In this document: positions 43,830 to 52,671 of the stretch, one piece after another
Layout of the letters: every line of letters begins with the position of its first letter
Position numbering within the stretch: position 1 is the first letter of the stretch
Translations under genes and position numbers: made by a program
Assembly: GCF_028826155.1 (NCBI RefSeq)
Contig: NZ_JAQGPN010000001.1
Span: forward strand, 2,981,501-3,045,500
Length of the DNA: 64,000 nucleotides
Origin: Mesorhizobium shangrilense
GTDB taxonomy: Bacteria; Pseudomonadota; Alphaproteobacteria; Rhizobiales; Rhizobiaceae
Direction of reading: 5' to 3'
The notes under the pieces: model-generated
What the model was told of the DNA's origin: nothing
Database searches by the model: none
What the model saw: only the letters and a program-made list of their open reading frames with translations

Positions 43830-44425
43830 TTCCCTTCACCGCCCTCACCGCGACCGGCCTTCCGCTCGGTCTCGAGAACGTCGACACCGACCAGATCCTG
43901 CCCGCACGCTTCCTTTCGATGAAACCGGAGGACGGCTATGCCGACTTTTGCTTCCATGACCTCAGGTTTGACGCCCAAGGCGCGCCAAGGTCAGACACTC
44001 CCCTGACGTCCGGCGTGCATGCTGGCGCGGCGATCCTCGTCGCAGGCTCGAATTTCGGTTGCGGGTCCTCAAGGGAAGGCGCCGTATACGCTTTGCAGCA
44101 CCTCGGTTTCCGGGTGGTCATCGCGGAAAGCTTTGGCGACATCTTCTACCAGAACGCGCTGGTCAACGGCCTGCTGGCCATCCGAGCCGATGCCGGGATC
44201 ACTCAGACGATCCTAGAGCATCTGCGCGCCCAACCTGACGCGCCAATCCATGTCGATCTGGACAAGCAGACAGTCGATGTCGAGGGCAGCGTGACCTTCA
44301 CGTTCGACATTGACCCCTTCAAGAAACACTGTGTGCTGAACGGCACCGACGAAATCAGTTTCACTCTGGGCTTTCTGGAACAGATCCAGCGGTACGAAAT
44401 CAAGGGGGAGGGCACCCTCGGTTGA
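43826..44425 (+). CDS. leuD: 3-isopropylmalate dehydratase small subunit family (LeuD-like)
   Basis: A 199-residue swivel-domain subunit overlapping leuC by ATGA. Motifs: ENVDTDQILPARFLS, SNFGCGSSREGAVYAL, FGDIFYQNALVNGLLAI. The usual SSREHA stretch here reads SSREGA, i.e. His is replaced by Gly near the active site, a difference that might alter specificity. It closes the right arm of the island; beyond it the DNA is decayed. Confidence 0.9.
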   Translation: MIPFTALTATGLPLGLENVDTDQILPARFLSMKPEDGYADFCFHDLRFDAQGAPRSDTPLTSGVHAGAAILVAGSNFGCGSSREGAVYALQHLGFRVVIAESFGDIFYQNALVNGLLAIRADAGITQTILEHLRAQPDAPIHVDLDKQTVDVEGSVTFTFDIDPFKKHCVLNGTDEISFTLGFLEQIQRYEIKGEGTLG

Positions 44426-44808
44426 ATCGTATCGGCCTGCAGTTCTTCCAACGTCATGCGCCGCGCTGGGCGCCGCTATCAGAGTCGCCGCTTTCGGCGA
44501 TGAGCATGAGCAGCCATCTGAACAGAGAAGCGTCGCTAAAGCCTTGCCGCCCGCACGGACGAATTTGATGGCCTCGGCGAAAGCCGCACGCCAATCACCG
44601 CGGGCCATGCGTTCACCTGATGATTGTGGCGCCGGCCAGCCTCATGTTGAGCACCGTCCAGGTGCTCCTCGTGATGCGCGCCGAGCGGGTGTCCCCGGAT
44701 TTCCAGCCAGTCCATTGCGAGGACATGGGAAAGCGCGGTGCTGTTGCGACGGGCTTACTGTTCGGACGTAGTGGCAGACGTGTCGCGGACTAACGCGGTC
44801 CCCTGGCA
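44426..44808. other. Non-coding or decayed DNA between leuD and phage remnant
   Basis: No intact gene was found. Fragmentary frames such as that around 44570 on the minus strand (ARGDWRAAFAEAIKF) hint at former coding sequence continuing the phage remnant. They lack starts, stops and lengths consistent with function. Confidence 0.4.
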
Positions 44809-45107
44809 TCAACCGCCGGGGCAAAGAATCGAGAAGGCCTCCTCCACGCGCTGCCGATCGCCGTCGTCCATCTCGTCGTCACCTTCGCGGGGAAATCCAG
44901 CACCGGATGCTGCGGCTGCGACTCCTTATCGACACGATGAGCATTGGCGCGGATGAGATCGTCAACTTGCTTCCGCTCACGCGACGAATCGTGACGCTCT
45001 CGTAGAGCTTGCCGTCGAACTCCACGGGAGAGCCCAGCGTGACACTGGTCGAGCGGGGCTTCGGGGAGCGATACGTGCTTCAGGCTTGAGGCGCGTTCGT
45101 CGGTCAT
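44809..45107 (-). pseudogene. Remnant of a phage tail assembly chaperone-like gene
   Basis: On the minus strand, ATG 45107 follows GGAGA and begins MTDERASSLKHVSLPEAP. Within ~20 codons the resemblance shifts to another frame: VTLGSPVEFDGKLYESVTIR, much like tail-assembly proteins (VxLxxPVxFDGKxYxxLTLRRP). It shifts again to a third frame for the end (EMDDGDRQRVEEAFSILCPGG, stop at 44809). Three frames with consistent order imply frameshift decay of one gene. The match to the family is from memory and only moderate in the middle. Confidence 0.4.
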
Positions 45108-45382
45108 AGGGTAGATCTCCTGGTTGTCCAATGGAGAACCTATGGCCGATGTGAAAGGGTAAAAAGAACTGATTTTTCAGTTGTTTACGGTCGCTCCAAC
45201 AATCCGCAGCCATCGACGGTCCCAGGAAAATTTCATTCCTAAGGCGAGATTGCCGGGGCTTTGGGTGCAACGAGATCCCCCTCGTTCGGGGCGCAAGCGA
45301 ACGAAAGTCGCCTTAGGAAGGGGCTTAGAGTCGTCTAATTTTGTTCGGGAAAATACAGCGAAATCAATCGCTTGGCATAAGA

Positions 45383-45457
45383 TGGCTCCCCGGGCCGGAT
45401 TCGAACCAGCGACCAACCGGTTAACAGCCGGTTGCTCTACCACTGAGCTACCGGGGA
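45383..45457 (-). tRNA. tRNA-Asn (GTT)
   Basis: A complete cloverleaf on the minus strand: acceptor TCCCCGG pairs with CCGGGGA, the D-arm region is GCTCAGTGGTAGAG, the anticodon arm is ACCGG-CTGTTAA-CCGGT with anticodon GTT, and the T-arm is GCTGG-TTCGAAT-CCGGC. The discriminator G and encoded CCA follow. It borders the phage remnant and may have served as an attachment region. Confidence 0.95.
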
Positions 45458-45716
45458 ACGTTGGGCTCAAGCGAACGCGGCTGCCTATAGCAAAGACTTT
45501 TCGACTTTGCAAAGAAGCAATCGGCACTTTTTTCACTTCTCTCCACAGCCTGGCGGAAAACATGGTGTGACATTTCGGCCGCCTTGCGCGTGCAACCGGA
45601 AAAATGGCCGTCGGATGCATGTTCAGGGAGCGCACGACGCACGTCGGGCGGGCTTGCGGAGCGTCATTTTCCGCATCAGAGAATTGTCGCGTGACCCGGC
45701 GGCGGCAACGCACCAT

Positions 45717-45998
45717 ATGTCGCCGATGATCGAGACGAGACGAGAGACGAGGCGGGTGAGGCGAACCATCAACCTGTTCGGAAGGCATATCGCGCTGCCG
45801 CGCTCGCGCGGCATGCGAATCTCCATTGGCGTCCTGCTGGTGTTCTGCGGCTTGCTTGGGTTCCTGCCGGTCCTCGGATTCTGGATGATCCCGCTCGGCC
45901 TTCTGGTGCTGTCGCACGATTTCGCACTGGTGCGTCGGTGGCGTAGACGCCTGGCCGTGTGGTGGGAAAGAAGACGCCGCCCGGGGCAGCCGCCATGA
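45717..45998 (+). CDS. Small membrane protein of unknown function
   Basis: A 93-residue protein from ATG 45717 (ATG 45726 is an alternative). A basic N-terminus precedes two close hydrophobic segments (ISIGVLLVFCGLLGFLPVL and GFWMIPLGLLVL), then SHDFALVRRWRRRLAVWW and a basic tail. Similar short proteins with 'LPxLGFWMxPLGLLxLSxD' occur widely in Hyphomicrobiales without assigned function. It lies between two tRNA genes. Confidence 0.72.
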   Translation: MSPMIETRRETRRVRRTINLFGRHIALPRSRGMRISIGVLLVFCGLLGFLPVLGFWMIPLGLLVLSHDFALVRRWRRRLAVWWERRRRPGQPP

Positions 45999-46125
45999 TC
46001 CATCGAGCCGGCGTCAAACCGCCCCATGTGGGTAAGTCGTTTCGACCCGAGTAATTTGCGACCACATGCTTGTCCGCCTCGATACCCTCTGTTAACAGAG
46101 CCTCGCGCAAAGCGCCTCGACGGTT

Positions 46126-46199
46126 GGCCTCGTGGCGGAGTGGTTACGCAGAGGACTGCAAATCCTTGCACCCCGGTTCGATTCCGGGCGAGGCCTCCA
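46126..46199 (+). tRNA. tRNA-Cys (GCA)
   Basis: Acceptor GGCCTCG pairs with CGAGGCC; D-arm GCGGAGTGGTTACGC; anticodon arm GAGGA-CTGCAAA-TCCTT with anticodon GCA; T-arm CCCGG-TTCGATT-CCGGG; discriminator T and encoded CCA. It lies 84 bases before the methyltransferase gene. Confidence 0.95.
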
Positions 46200-46282
46200 C
46201 TCGATGGCGATTTTGCGACGGTCGATTCCCATCGACCTTCATCCCTCAGGGCCTGGCAAGCCACCACGCGGACCGAACGAGA

Positions 46283-46957
46283 ATGAACCCAGATTTTGCC
46301 GCGCTCCGTACGAAGATGGTCGATGGCCAAGTGCGCACCACCGACGTGACGGATTCGGCGATCCTGGATGCCATGCTTGCGGTGCCGCGCGAAGAGTTCG
46401 TGCCGGCCAAGCTGCGCCCGCTGGCCTATATCGACGAGGACGTCGAGATTGCCCCGGCTTCTTCCAGCGGCGGGGCGCGCTATCTGATGGAGGCGTCGCC
46501 TTTCGCGAAGCTGCTCCAGCTCGCCGAAATCCGAGCGGACGACGTCGTGCTCGATGTCGGGTGCGGTAGCGGATACTCGTCCGCAGTCCTGTCCCGCCTG
46601 GCGGGGTCGGTGATTGCCCTGGAGGAGAACGCCACGCTTGCCGAACGCGCGCAGTCGACCCTGGACAGGCTTGGCTACCATACGGTGGCCGTCGTGCAGG
46701 GCGCGCTTGCCGCCGGCCACGAGCCGGAGGCGCCCTATGACGTCATCGTCATCGAAGGCGGGGTCGAAACGGTCCCCGAGCCCCTGCTGGACCAGCTCAA
46801 GGAAGGCGGGCGACTGGTCGCCGTGGAGGGTGCCGGCAATGCCGGCATCGCCAAGGTTTATCTCAAGATCGACGGCCTAACCTCGGCCCGACGCGCCTTC
46901 AATGCGGCAGTAAAGCCACTACCCGGCTTCGAACGTACGCCAGAATTCGAATTCTAA
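46283..46957 (+). CDS. Protein-L-isoaspartate O-methyltransferase family protein
   Basis: A 224-residue SAM-dependent methyltransferase. MVDGQVRTTDVTDSAILDAM and VPREEFVPAKLRPLAYID are typical openings of the Pcm-like protein that precedes TolC in rhizobia. The SAM loop is VLDVGCGSGYSSAVL (~residues 90-104), with LEEN as motif II. ATG 46283 gives the usual size. Whether it repairs isoaspartyl proteins is not established for this subgroup. TolC follows after ~170 bases. Confidence 0.9.
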   Translation: MNPDFAALRTKMVDGQVRTTDVTDSAILDAMLAVPREEFVPAKLRPLAYIDEDVEIAPASSSGGARYLMEASPFAKLLQLAEIRADDVVLDVGCGSGYSSAVLSRLAGSVIALEENATLAERAQSTLDRLGYHTVAVVQGALAAGHEPEAPYDVIVIEGGVETVPEPLLDQLKEGGRLVAVEGAGNAGIAKVYLKIDGLTSARRAFNAAVKPLPGFERTPEFEF

Positions 46958-47128
46958 CGATCGTGTCCTTGCGACCGGCGGCATTTCATGTTGCCCTGTA
47001 ACGGAGTGAAAGAGTGGGGCGGGACTATGTCGTCCTGCCAGCCATAAATTGTTTGGCATCATTGGATTGGGTTGGCGTCGCGATGCAAGCCGCTGAACGA
47101 GTCTGCACCGAAGCTTGAGGGGATTGCA

Positions 47129-48490
47129 GTGTTTGGACGTCGAGTTTTCTTCGCCACGGTCTTGGTGTCCGCGACGGCCCTTTCGCCCGTCGCGGCGACC
47201 GCCGAGACTTTGCTCGGCGCTCTCGCCAAGGCTTACGGGAACAATTCGGAACTGAATGCCGCGCGCGCCGGCCTGCGGGTGACCGACGAAAACGTCGCGA
47301 TCGCCAAATCCGGGCAGCGTCCGATCATCACCGGGACCGGGAGCTACAACCTCGCGGAGCAGAACGGCATCGAGATCGAAACCGGTTCGTTCGGCGTACA
47401 GATCCAGCAGAACCTTTTCGACGGGTTTCAGACCAGGAACTCCGTAAGGACCGCGGAGGCGCGCGTCCGCGCCGGGGGCGAGGCGCTCCGCAACACCGAG
47501 CAGTCGGTCCTTTTCAATGCCGCAAGCGCCTATATGGACGTCATCCGGGATCGTCAGATCGCCGTGCTGACGGAGCGCAATCTGGAGTTCCTGATCGAAC
47601 AGGTGCGTGCGGCGCGATCGCGATTCGAAGTGGGTGAGGGCACGCGCACCGACGTCGCCCAGGCGGAAGCCAGCCGGTCGTCGGCCGAGGCGCAGCTTGC
47701 TGCCGCCCGCGCCCAGGCCGACGTGAGCGCCGCAACCTACCGGCAGATCATCGGCGATTCCCCTGGCAAGCTGAGAGCCGGCTCGCCGGCCCGAGGCCTG
47801 CCCAAGAGCCTCGACAGCGCCTATTCGATCGCCACCGTTCAGCATCCGGCGATTCTGGCGACGAGCCATCTCGTCGATGCGGCCGCCTATTCGGTCAAGG
47901 TGGCGGAAGGCGCGCTGTTCCCGCAGTTGAACGCCACGGCGGGCCTGTCGCGCAGTTTCGTCGACGAGAACACCCGCTTCGGCCGGCAGGACGAATACAC
48001 CAACTCCGCCACGATCGGCGCCCAGATCACCGTCCCGATCTATCAGGGCGGACGCGTCTCGGCCCAGGTGCGCCAGTCCAAGGAATCGCTCGGTCAGGCG
48101 CGCATCCAGGTGGATGTCACCCGCGACCAGGTCCGCGCCGCAGTCACCTCCGCCTGGACGCAGTTCGTCGCGGCCAACGAATCCGTGACAGCGAATCGGG
48201 CGCTGGTGTCGGCAGCGCAGCTGGCGCTCAATGGCGTCATCGAAGAGCGCAACGTCGGCCAGCGCACCACCCTCGACGTGCTCAATGCGCAGGCGGACGT
48301 CATCAGCGCTCAGATCAATCTCGCAAGCTCCGAGCGCGACGTCGTGGTGGCAAGCTACGCCATCCTCAGCGCCACCGGGCAGCTGTCGGTGCCAAAGCTC
48401 GGATTGAACGTCGAGCAGTATCGTCCGGAAGAGCACTACAATGCCGTCAAGGACAAGTGGTTCGGTCTGAGGACCCCCGACGGGCGTTGA
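47129..48490 (+). CDS. tolC: TolC family outer membrane efflux protein
   Basis: A 453-residue outer-membrane channel. GTG 47129 is chosen: AGGGG lies 8 bases upstream and the signal peptide FGRRVFFATVLVSATALSP then sits at the very N-terminus. The two repeats of TolC are visible: AYGNNSELNAARAGLRVTDE and later LGQARIQVDVTRDQVRAAVTSAW. VISAQINLASSERDVVVASY is near the C-terminus. It works with type I secretion or RND pumps encoded elsewhere. Confidence 0.93.
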   Translation: MFGRRVFFATVLVSATALSPVAATAETLLGALAKAYGNNSELNAARAGLRVTDENVAIAKSGQRPIITGTGSYNLAEQNGIEIETGSFGVQIQQNLFDGFQTRNSVRTAEARVRAGGEALRNTEQSVLFNAASAYMDVIRDRQIAVLTERNLEFLIEQVRAARSRFEVGEGTRTDVAQAEASRSSAEAQLAAARAQADVSAATYRQIIGDSPGKLRAGSPARGLPKSLDSAYSIATVQHPAILATSHLVDAAAYSVKVAEGALFPQLNATAGLSRSFVDENTRFGRQDEYTNSATIGAQITVPIYQGGRVSAQVRQSKESLGQARIQVDVTRDQVRAAVTSAWTQFVAANESVTANRALVSAAQLALNGVIEERNVGQRTTLDVLNAQADVISAQINLASSERDVVVASYAILSATGQLSVPKLGLNVEQYRPEEHYNAVKDKWFGLRTPDGR

Positions 48491-48653
48491 GCCGCGCCTT
48501 GCCGGCGCCAACTTACTTGTGAGAAATACGAACCCCGCGGAATTTGGGGATTCTCCATAGCGGACTGCTCCGCTACGCTCTCAGCATTGATTCGTCGCTC
48601 GCCTCAAGAGGTGAAGTCCGACGATCGGGTGAGCTCAGGGCGGCAACGCGACA

Positions 48654-49361
48654 ATGGCACAGGCAAGCAGCGCACAGCGTGAACCCTCCATGGAGGAGAT
48701 TCTCGCGTCGATTCGACGAATCATCGAGGATAGCGATGTCGAGAAGCGGCGCGACATTGACGAGGCGTTGCCCGCTCAGGTGGCGCCCGCCAACGACGTG
48801 ATGGATACGTTGAAGGGTATCGAAGCCTTCCGGGCGGAATTCCAGGAACCGACGCCGGCAGACGATGCTCCGGTCTCCGATCGAGTGATCTTTCGGGCAG
48901 TCGATGGCGACATGCAGCATAGTGCGCCGATCGCCGAGATTGCGGCAGTGGTGACGGCGGCTCCAGCGGAGCAGTTTGCGCCGTCAGAGCCCGAGACGGG
49001 TGAACAGCTGGCAGAAGACGGTCCGGCGACGAACGCCGAACCCGAAGTGACCCTTGATGCCGAGCCAATTGTCCCCGAACTGAGCGCGGTCCCGGTCGAT
49101 GCGCCCCTGGCGGCGACACAGAACAGCGCTCCTGCGGAGGCGCAATCTCGACCGTCTCTCATCTCGGAGCAGGCCGGACGTCAGGTGGCGGCGGCGTTCG
49201 GGGAGTTGTCGGAGGCCTTTGCGGCGAGCCGTCGCCGCAGTTTCGACGAGATGGCCGAGGAGATGCTGAGGCCAATGCTGCAGGACTGGCTGGACAACAA
49301 CCTCCCGCATCTCGTGGAGAGGCTGGTGCGCGAGGAAATCGAGCGCATAGCCCGCGGCTAG
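48654..49361 (+). CDS. popZ: PopZ family polar organising protein (DUF2497)
   Basis: A 235-residue protein: conserved N-terminal EPSMEEILASIRRIIED, an acidic Pro/Ala-rich disordered middle, and the C-terminal oligomerisation segment LRPMLQDWLDNNLPHLVERL ending VREEIERIARG. These two ends define PopZ/DUF2497. It anchors the chromosome origin and polarity factors at a cell pole. Its place directly before valS is conserved in rhizobia. Confidence 0.92.
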   Translation: MAQASSAQREPSMEEILASIRRIIEDSDVEKRRDIDEALPAQVAPANDVMDTLKGIEAFRAEFQEPTPADDAPVSDRVIFRAVDGDMQHSAPIAEIAAVVTAAPAEQFAPSEPETGEQLAEDGPATNAEPEVTLDAEPIVPELSAVPVDAPLAATQNSAPAEAQSRPSLISEQAGRQVAAAFGELSEAFAASRRRSFDEMAEEMLRPMLQDWLDNNLPHLVERLVREEIERIARG

Positions 49362-49383
49362 ACCTGGAACCAAATGCTGTTGG

Positions 49384-49401
49384 CGCCGCCCTCGGGCGGC
49401 G
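49384..49401 (+). terminator. Hairpin after popZ
   Basis: CGCCGCC, loop CTCG, GGCGGCG, located 22 bases after the popZ stop and followed by TTGTGCGTT. A GC-rich stem with a weak T-tract; plausible terminator before valS. Confidence 0.5.
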
Positions 49402-49537
49402 TTGTGCGTTCGGACCACACCATCGCCTGCTGTTGACTTGGCGCTGCCCTTCCGATTTACACCGGCGTTTAGGGCAAAGATGCCGTCAGACGGGCGGCGT
49501 CCTGCTCCAGCTTTCCCGATGGGCCGGATGTGCGCTG

Positions 49538-52321
49538 ATGCTTGAGAAAACCTACGATTCCAGGACGGTCGAACCAAAGATCGCGAAGATCTGGGACGAA
49601 GCAGACGCATTCCGCGCCGGCGCGGGCTCGCAAGCTGGCGCCGAGCCGTTTGCGATCGTCATCCCTCCGCCCAATGTGACGGGCTCGCTGCACATGGGGC
49701 ACGCGCTCAACAACACATTGCAGGACATCCTGGTCCGCTTCGAGCGCATGCGCGGCAAAAACGTGCTCTGGCAGCCGGGCATGGACCATGCCGGAATCGC
49801 CACCCAAATGGTGGTCGAGCGCCGGCTCATGGAGAAGAAGATTCACCGCCGCGATCTGTCGCGCGAGGCTTTTATCGACAAGGTCTGGGAGTGGAAGGCC
49901 GAATCGGGCGGCATGATCTTCAACCAGCTGAAGCGCCTCGGCGCTTCCTGCGACTGGTCTCGCGAGCGTTTCACCATGGACGAAGGCTTGTCCAAGGCGG
50001 TCCTCGAAGTTTTCGTCACGCTTTTCAAGCAAGGGCTGATCTACAAGGACAAGCGCCTGGTCAACTGGGACCCCAAGCTGCTGACTGCGATCTCCGACCT
50101 TGAGGTCGAGCAGTTGGAGGTGAACGGCAATCTCTGGCATTTCCGATACCCAGTCGAGGACAAGACGTTCGACCCCGAGGATGCGAGCACCTTTATCACG
50201 GTTGCGACCACGCGGCCCGAGACGATGCTGGGTGATACCGCAGTCGCGGTGCACCCCGATGACGAGCGGTTCCGCCATCTGATCGGAAAATCGCTGGTTC
50301 TGCCTCTGGTCGGACGCCGGATCCCCGTCGTCGCCGACGAGTATTCCGATCCCGAGAAGGGCACGGGCGCGGTGAAGATCACCCCGGCGCACGATTTCAA
50401 CGACTTCGAGGTCGGCAAGCGGCACAAGCTGCGCGCAATCAATGTGCTGACGGTGGAGGCGGCGATCAGCCTCCGCGAGAACGAGGATTTCCTGGAAGGC
50501 GTCGAGGAAAGCAAGACGCTCTTGGAAACGGTCGAGGCTCTTCAGGGACTGGACCGCTTCGCCGCGCGGCAGCGGATCGTCGAGATGATGGAGGCTGGCG
50601 GCTTCCTTGCCAAGATCGAACCGCACCGCCACACGGTGCCGCATGGCGACCGCGGCGGCGTGCCGATCGAGCCGTTTCTGACAGACCAGTGGTACGTCAA
50701 CGCCGCCGAACTGGCGAAGCCGGCGATCCGCGCCGTGCGGGACGGCAGGACGAAGTTCGTCCCGAAGAACTGGGAAAAGACGTATTTCGAGTGGATGGAG
50801 AACATCCAGCCCTGGTGCATATCGCGCCAGCTATGGTGGGGACACCAGATCCCGGCCTGGTATGGCCCGGATGGCCACGTCTTCGTCGAGAAGTCCGAGC
50901 AGGAAGCCCTTGACGCCGCAGTGGAATACTACCTGGCGCTGGATGGGCCGTGGAAGGCATGGGTCGAGGAGAAGCTGGAGAATTTCCGTCCGGGCGAGAT
51001 CCTGACGCGTGACGAGGACGTGCTCGACACCTGGTTCTCGTCGGCGCTGTGGCCGTTCTCCACTCTTGGCTGGCCGGACAAGACACCCGAACTGGACACG
51101 TACTACCAGACCGACGTGCTGGTGACCGGCTTCGACATCATCTTCTTCTGGGTCGCCAGGATGATGATGATGGGCATGCACTTCATGGATGAGGAGCCGT
51201 TCCACACGGTCTACGTCCACGCCCTTGTCCGCGACAAGAACGGGCAGAAGATGTCGAAGTCGAAGGGCAACGTCATCGACCCGCTCGAACTGATCGAGGA
51301 GTATGGCGCCGACGCGCTGCGTTTCACGCTGGCGATCATGGCTGCGCAGGGCCGGGACGTTAAGCTGGATCCCGCGCGGGTCGCCGGCTATCGAAACTTC
51401 GGCACGAAGCTTTGGAACGCGACGCGGTTTGCCGAGATGAACGGCGTCAAGCGGAACAACGATTTCTGGCTGAACGACGCGAAGCTGACGGTCAACCGCT
51501 GGATCCTGACCGAGCTGACGCGCGCCTCGCGGGAAATCACCGAGGGCATCGCCGCCTATCGCTTCAACGAAGCCGCCGCCGCCGCGTACCGTTTCGTCTG
51601 GAACCTGTTCTGCGACTGGTATCTGGAGCTGTTGAAGCCGATCTTCGCCGGCACTGACGAGGCAGCTAAGGCCGAGAGCCAGGCTGTGGCCGCCTTCGTC
51701 CTCGACGAGATCTACAAGTTGCTGCATCCGATGATGCCGTTCATGACCGAGGAACTCTGGGCGCATACCGCGCCGGAGGGCGGAGAGCGCGAGAGCCTGA
51801 TCTGCCATGCGGCGTGGCCGGAACCCGAGTTCGTGGATGCGGATGCGGCGGCGGAGATCAATTGGCTGGTCGAGATGGTGACCGGCATTCGTTCCGTCCG
51901 CTCCGAAATGAACGTGCCGCCGTCTGCGGTGGCTCCGCTGGTCATGATCGGGGCGAACGACGAGACGCGCGCGCGACTTGCCCGCCACGATTCCGCAATC
52001 AAGCGGCTGGCCAGGATCGGCGAGATTTCGCATGCAGAGGCCGCCCCCAAGCTCTCCGCCCAGATCGTGGTTGGGGAGGCTACGGCATGCCTGCCGCTGG
52101 GCGATCTGATCGACCTGGAGGCGGAGGCTGCGCGGCTGCACAAGGACGTTGCCCGCGTCACCCAGGAAATCGCCCGGCTGTTCAAGAAATTGTCCAACGA
52201 GAAGTATGTCGCCAACGCGCCCGAAGAGGTCGTCGCGGCCGACCGGGAAAAGCTTGCAGAGTTCGAAGACGCCCAGGCGAAGCTGCAGGCCGCACTTGCT
52301 CGCATAACGACCCCAGACTGA
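49538..52321 (+). CDS. valS: Valine--tRNA ligase
   Basis: A 927-residue class Ia synthetase. The HIGH-type motif is VTGSLHMGHAL (~residue 45-55), KMSKS is intact in GQKMSKSKGNVIDP, and the editing domain has TTRPETMLGDTAVAVHPDD. The C-terminal coiled-coil arm (AARLHKDVARVTQEIARL) is present. ATG 49538 matches the family start MLEKTYDSRTVEPKI; the longer upstream frame does not. Confidence 0.97.
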   Translation: MLEKTYDSRTVEPKIAKIWDEADAFRAGAGSQAGAEPFAIVIPPPNVTGSLHMGHALNNTLQDILVRFERMRGKNVLWQPGMDHAGIATQMVVERRLMEKKIHRRDLSREAFIDKVWEWKAESGGMIFNQLKRLGASCDWSRERFTMDEGLSKAVLEVFVTLFKQGLIYKDKRLVNWDPKLLTAISDLEVEQLEVNGNLWHFRYPVEDKTFDPEDASTFITVATTRPETMLGDTAVAVHPDDERFRHLIGKSLVLPLVGRRIPVVADEYSDPEKGTGAVKITPAHDFNDFEVGKRHKLRAINVLTVEAAISLRENEDFLEGVEESKTLLETVEALQGLDRFAARQRIVEMMEAGGFLAKIEPHRHTVPHGDRGGVPIEPFLTDQWYVNAAELAKPAIRAVRDGRTKFVPKNWEKTYFEWMENIQPWCISRQLWWGHQIPAWYGPDGHVFVEKSEQEALDAAVEYYLALDGPWKAWVEEKLENFRPGEILTRDEDVLDTWFSSALWPFSTLGWPDKTPELDTYYQTDVLVTGFDIIFFWVARMMMMGMHFMDEEPFHTVYVHALVRDKNGQKMSKSKGNVIDPLELIEEYGADALRFTLAIMAAQGRDVKLDPARVAGYRNFGTKLWNATRFAEMNGVKRNNDFWLNDAKLTVNRWILTELTRASREITEGIAAYRFNEAAAAAYRFVWNLFCDWYLELLKPIFAGTDEAAKAESQAVAAFVLDEIYKLLHPMMPFMTEELWAHTAPEGGERESLICHAAWPEPEFVDADAAAEINWLVEMVTGIRSVRSEMNVPPSAVAPLVMIGANDETRARLARHDSAIKRLARIGEISHAEAAPKLSAQIVVGEATACLPLGDLIDLEAEAARLHKDVARVTQEIARLFKKLSNEKYVANAPEEVVAADREKLAEFEDAQAKLQAALARITTPD

Positions 52322-52671
52322 GAATCCGGTCCGCGCGAACGGGTGTGATTCCCTGTAGCTGCGTCGGAGTGTTCGCCCGGCTCCCCACGAACCCGCTTTA
52401 TCGAAGCCTTCCATGATTTTCGGCCCCATTGTTGCCTTAATGCGACAGTGGGGCAAGGAGCTGGCAGACTTCCACGTATCTGCTTGAAATCCTTACGTAA
52501 GTGTAGGCCGTCAGAGCGCCCTTGGCGCGGTTTCGAAGGTGGGCGCGCAGCTGATCGGCGAGCCTCGGAACACAGGTCGAACCTTGGGTCTGGGGATGTC
52601 GGCCAAGATCACGGTTGCGCGACCCGACGGAAACCGGTCTAGCTTGTGCACGTGCTTCGGGGAGAGGGCTT
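52322..52671. promoter_or_regulatory. Intergenic region upstream of the outer-membrane protein gene
   Basis: About 350 bases with no credible gene. A 10-bp palindrome CTTACGTAAG lies at 52492-52501 and a TTGAAA hexamer just before it. The region ends with GGGGAGAGG before ATG 52672. No further elements could be assigned. Confidence 0.4.

Noticed and set aside
44809..45107. Intact small gene starting at ATG 45107
   Set aside because: The frame changes twice to keep similarity to tail-assembly proteins, so the intact reading is not meaningful.
46919..48511. Long minus-strand open frame opposite tolC
   Set aside because: Antisense shadow of tolC; no recognisable protein.
50831..52456. Long minus-strand open frame opposite valS
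   Set aside because: Antisense shadow of valS; His/Arg-rich, low-complexity composition typical of shadow frames.
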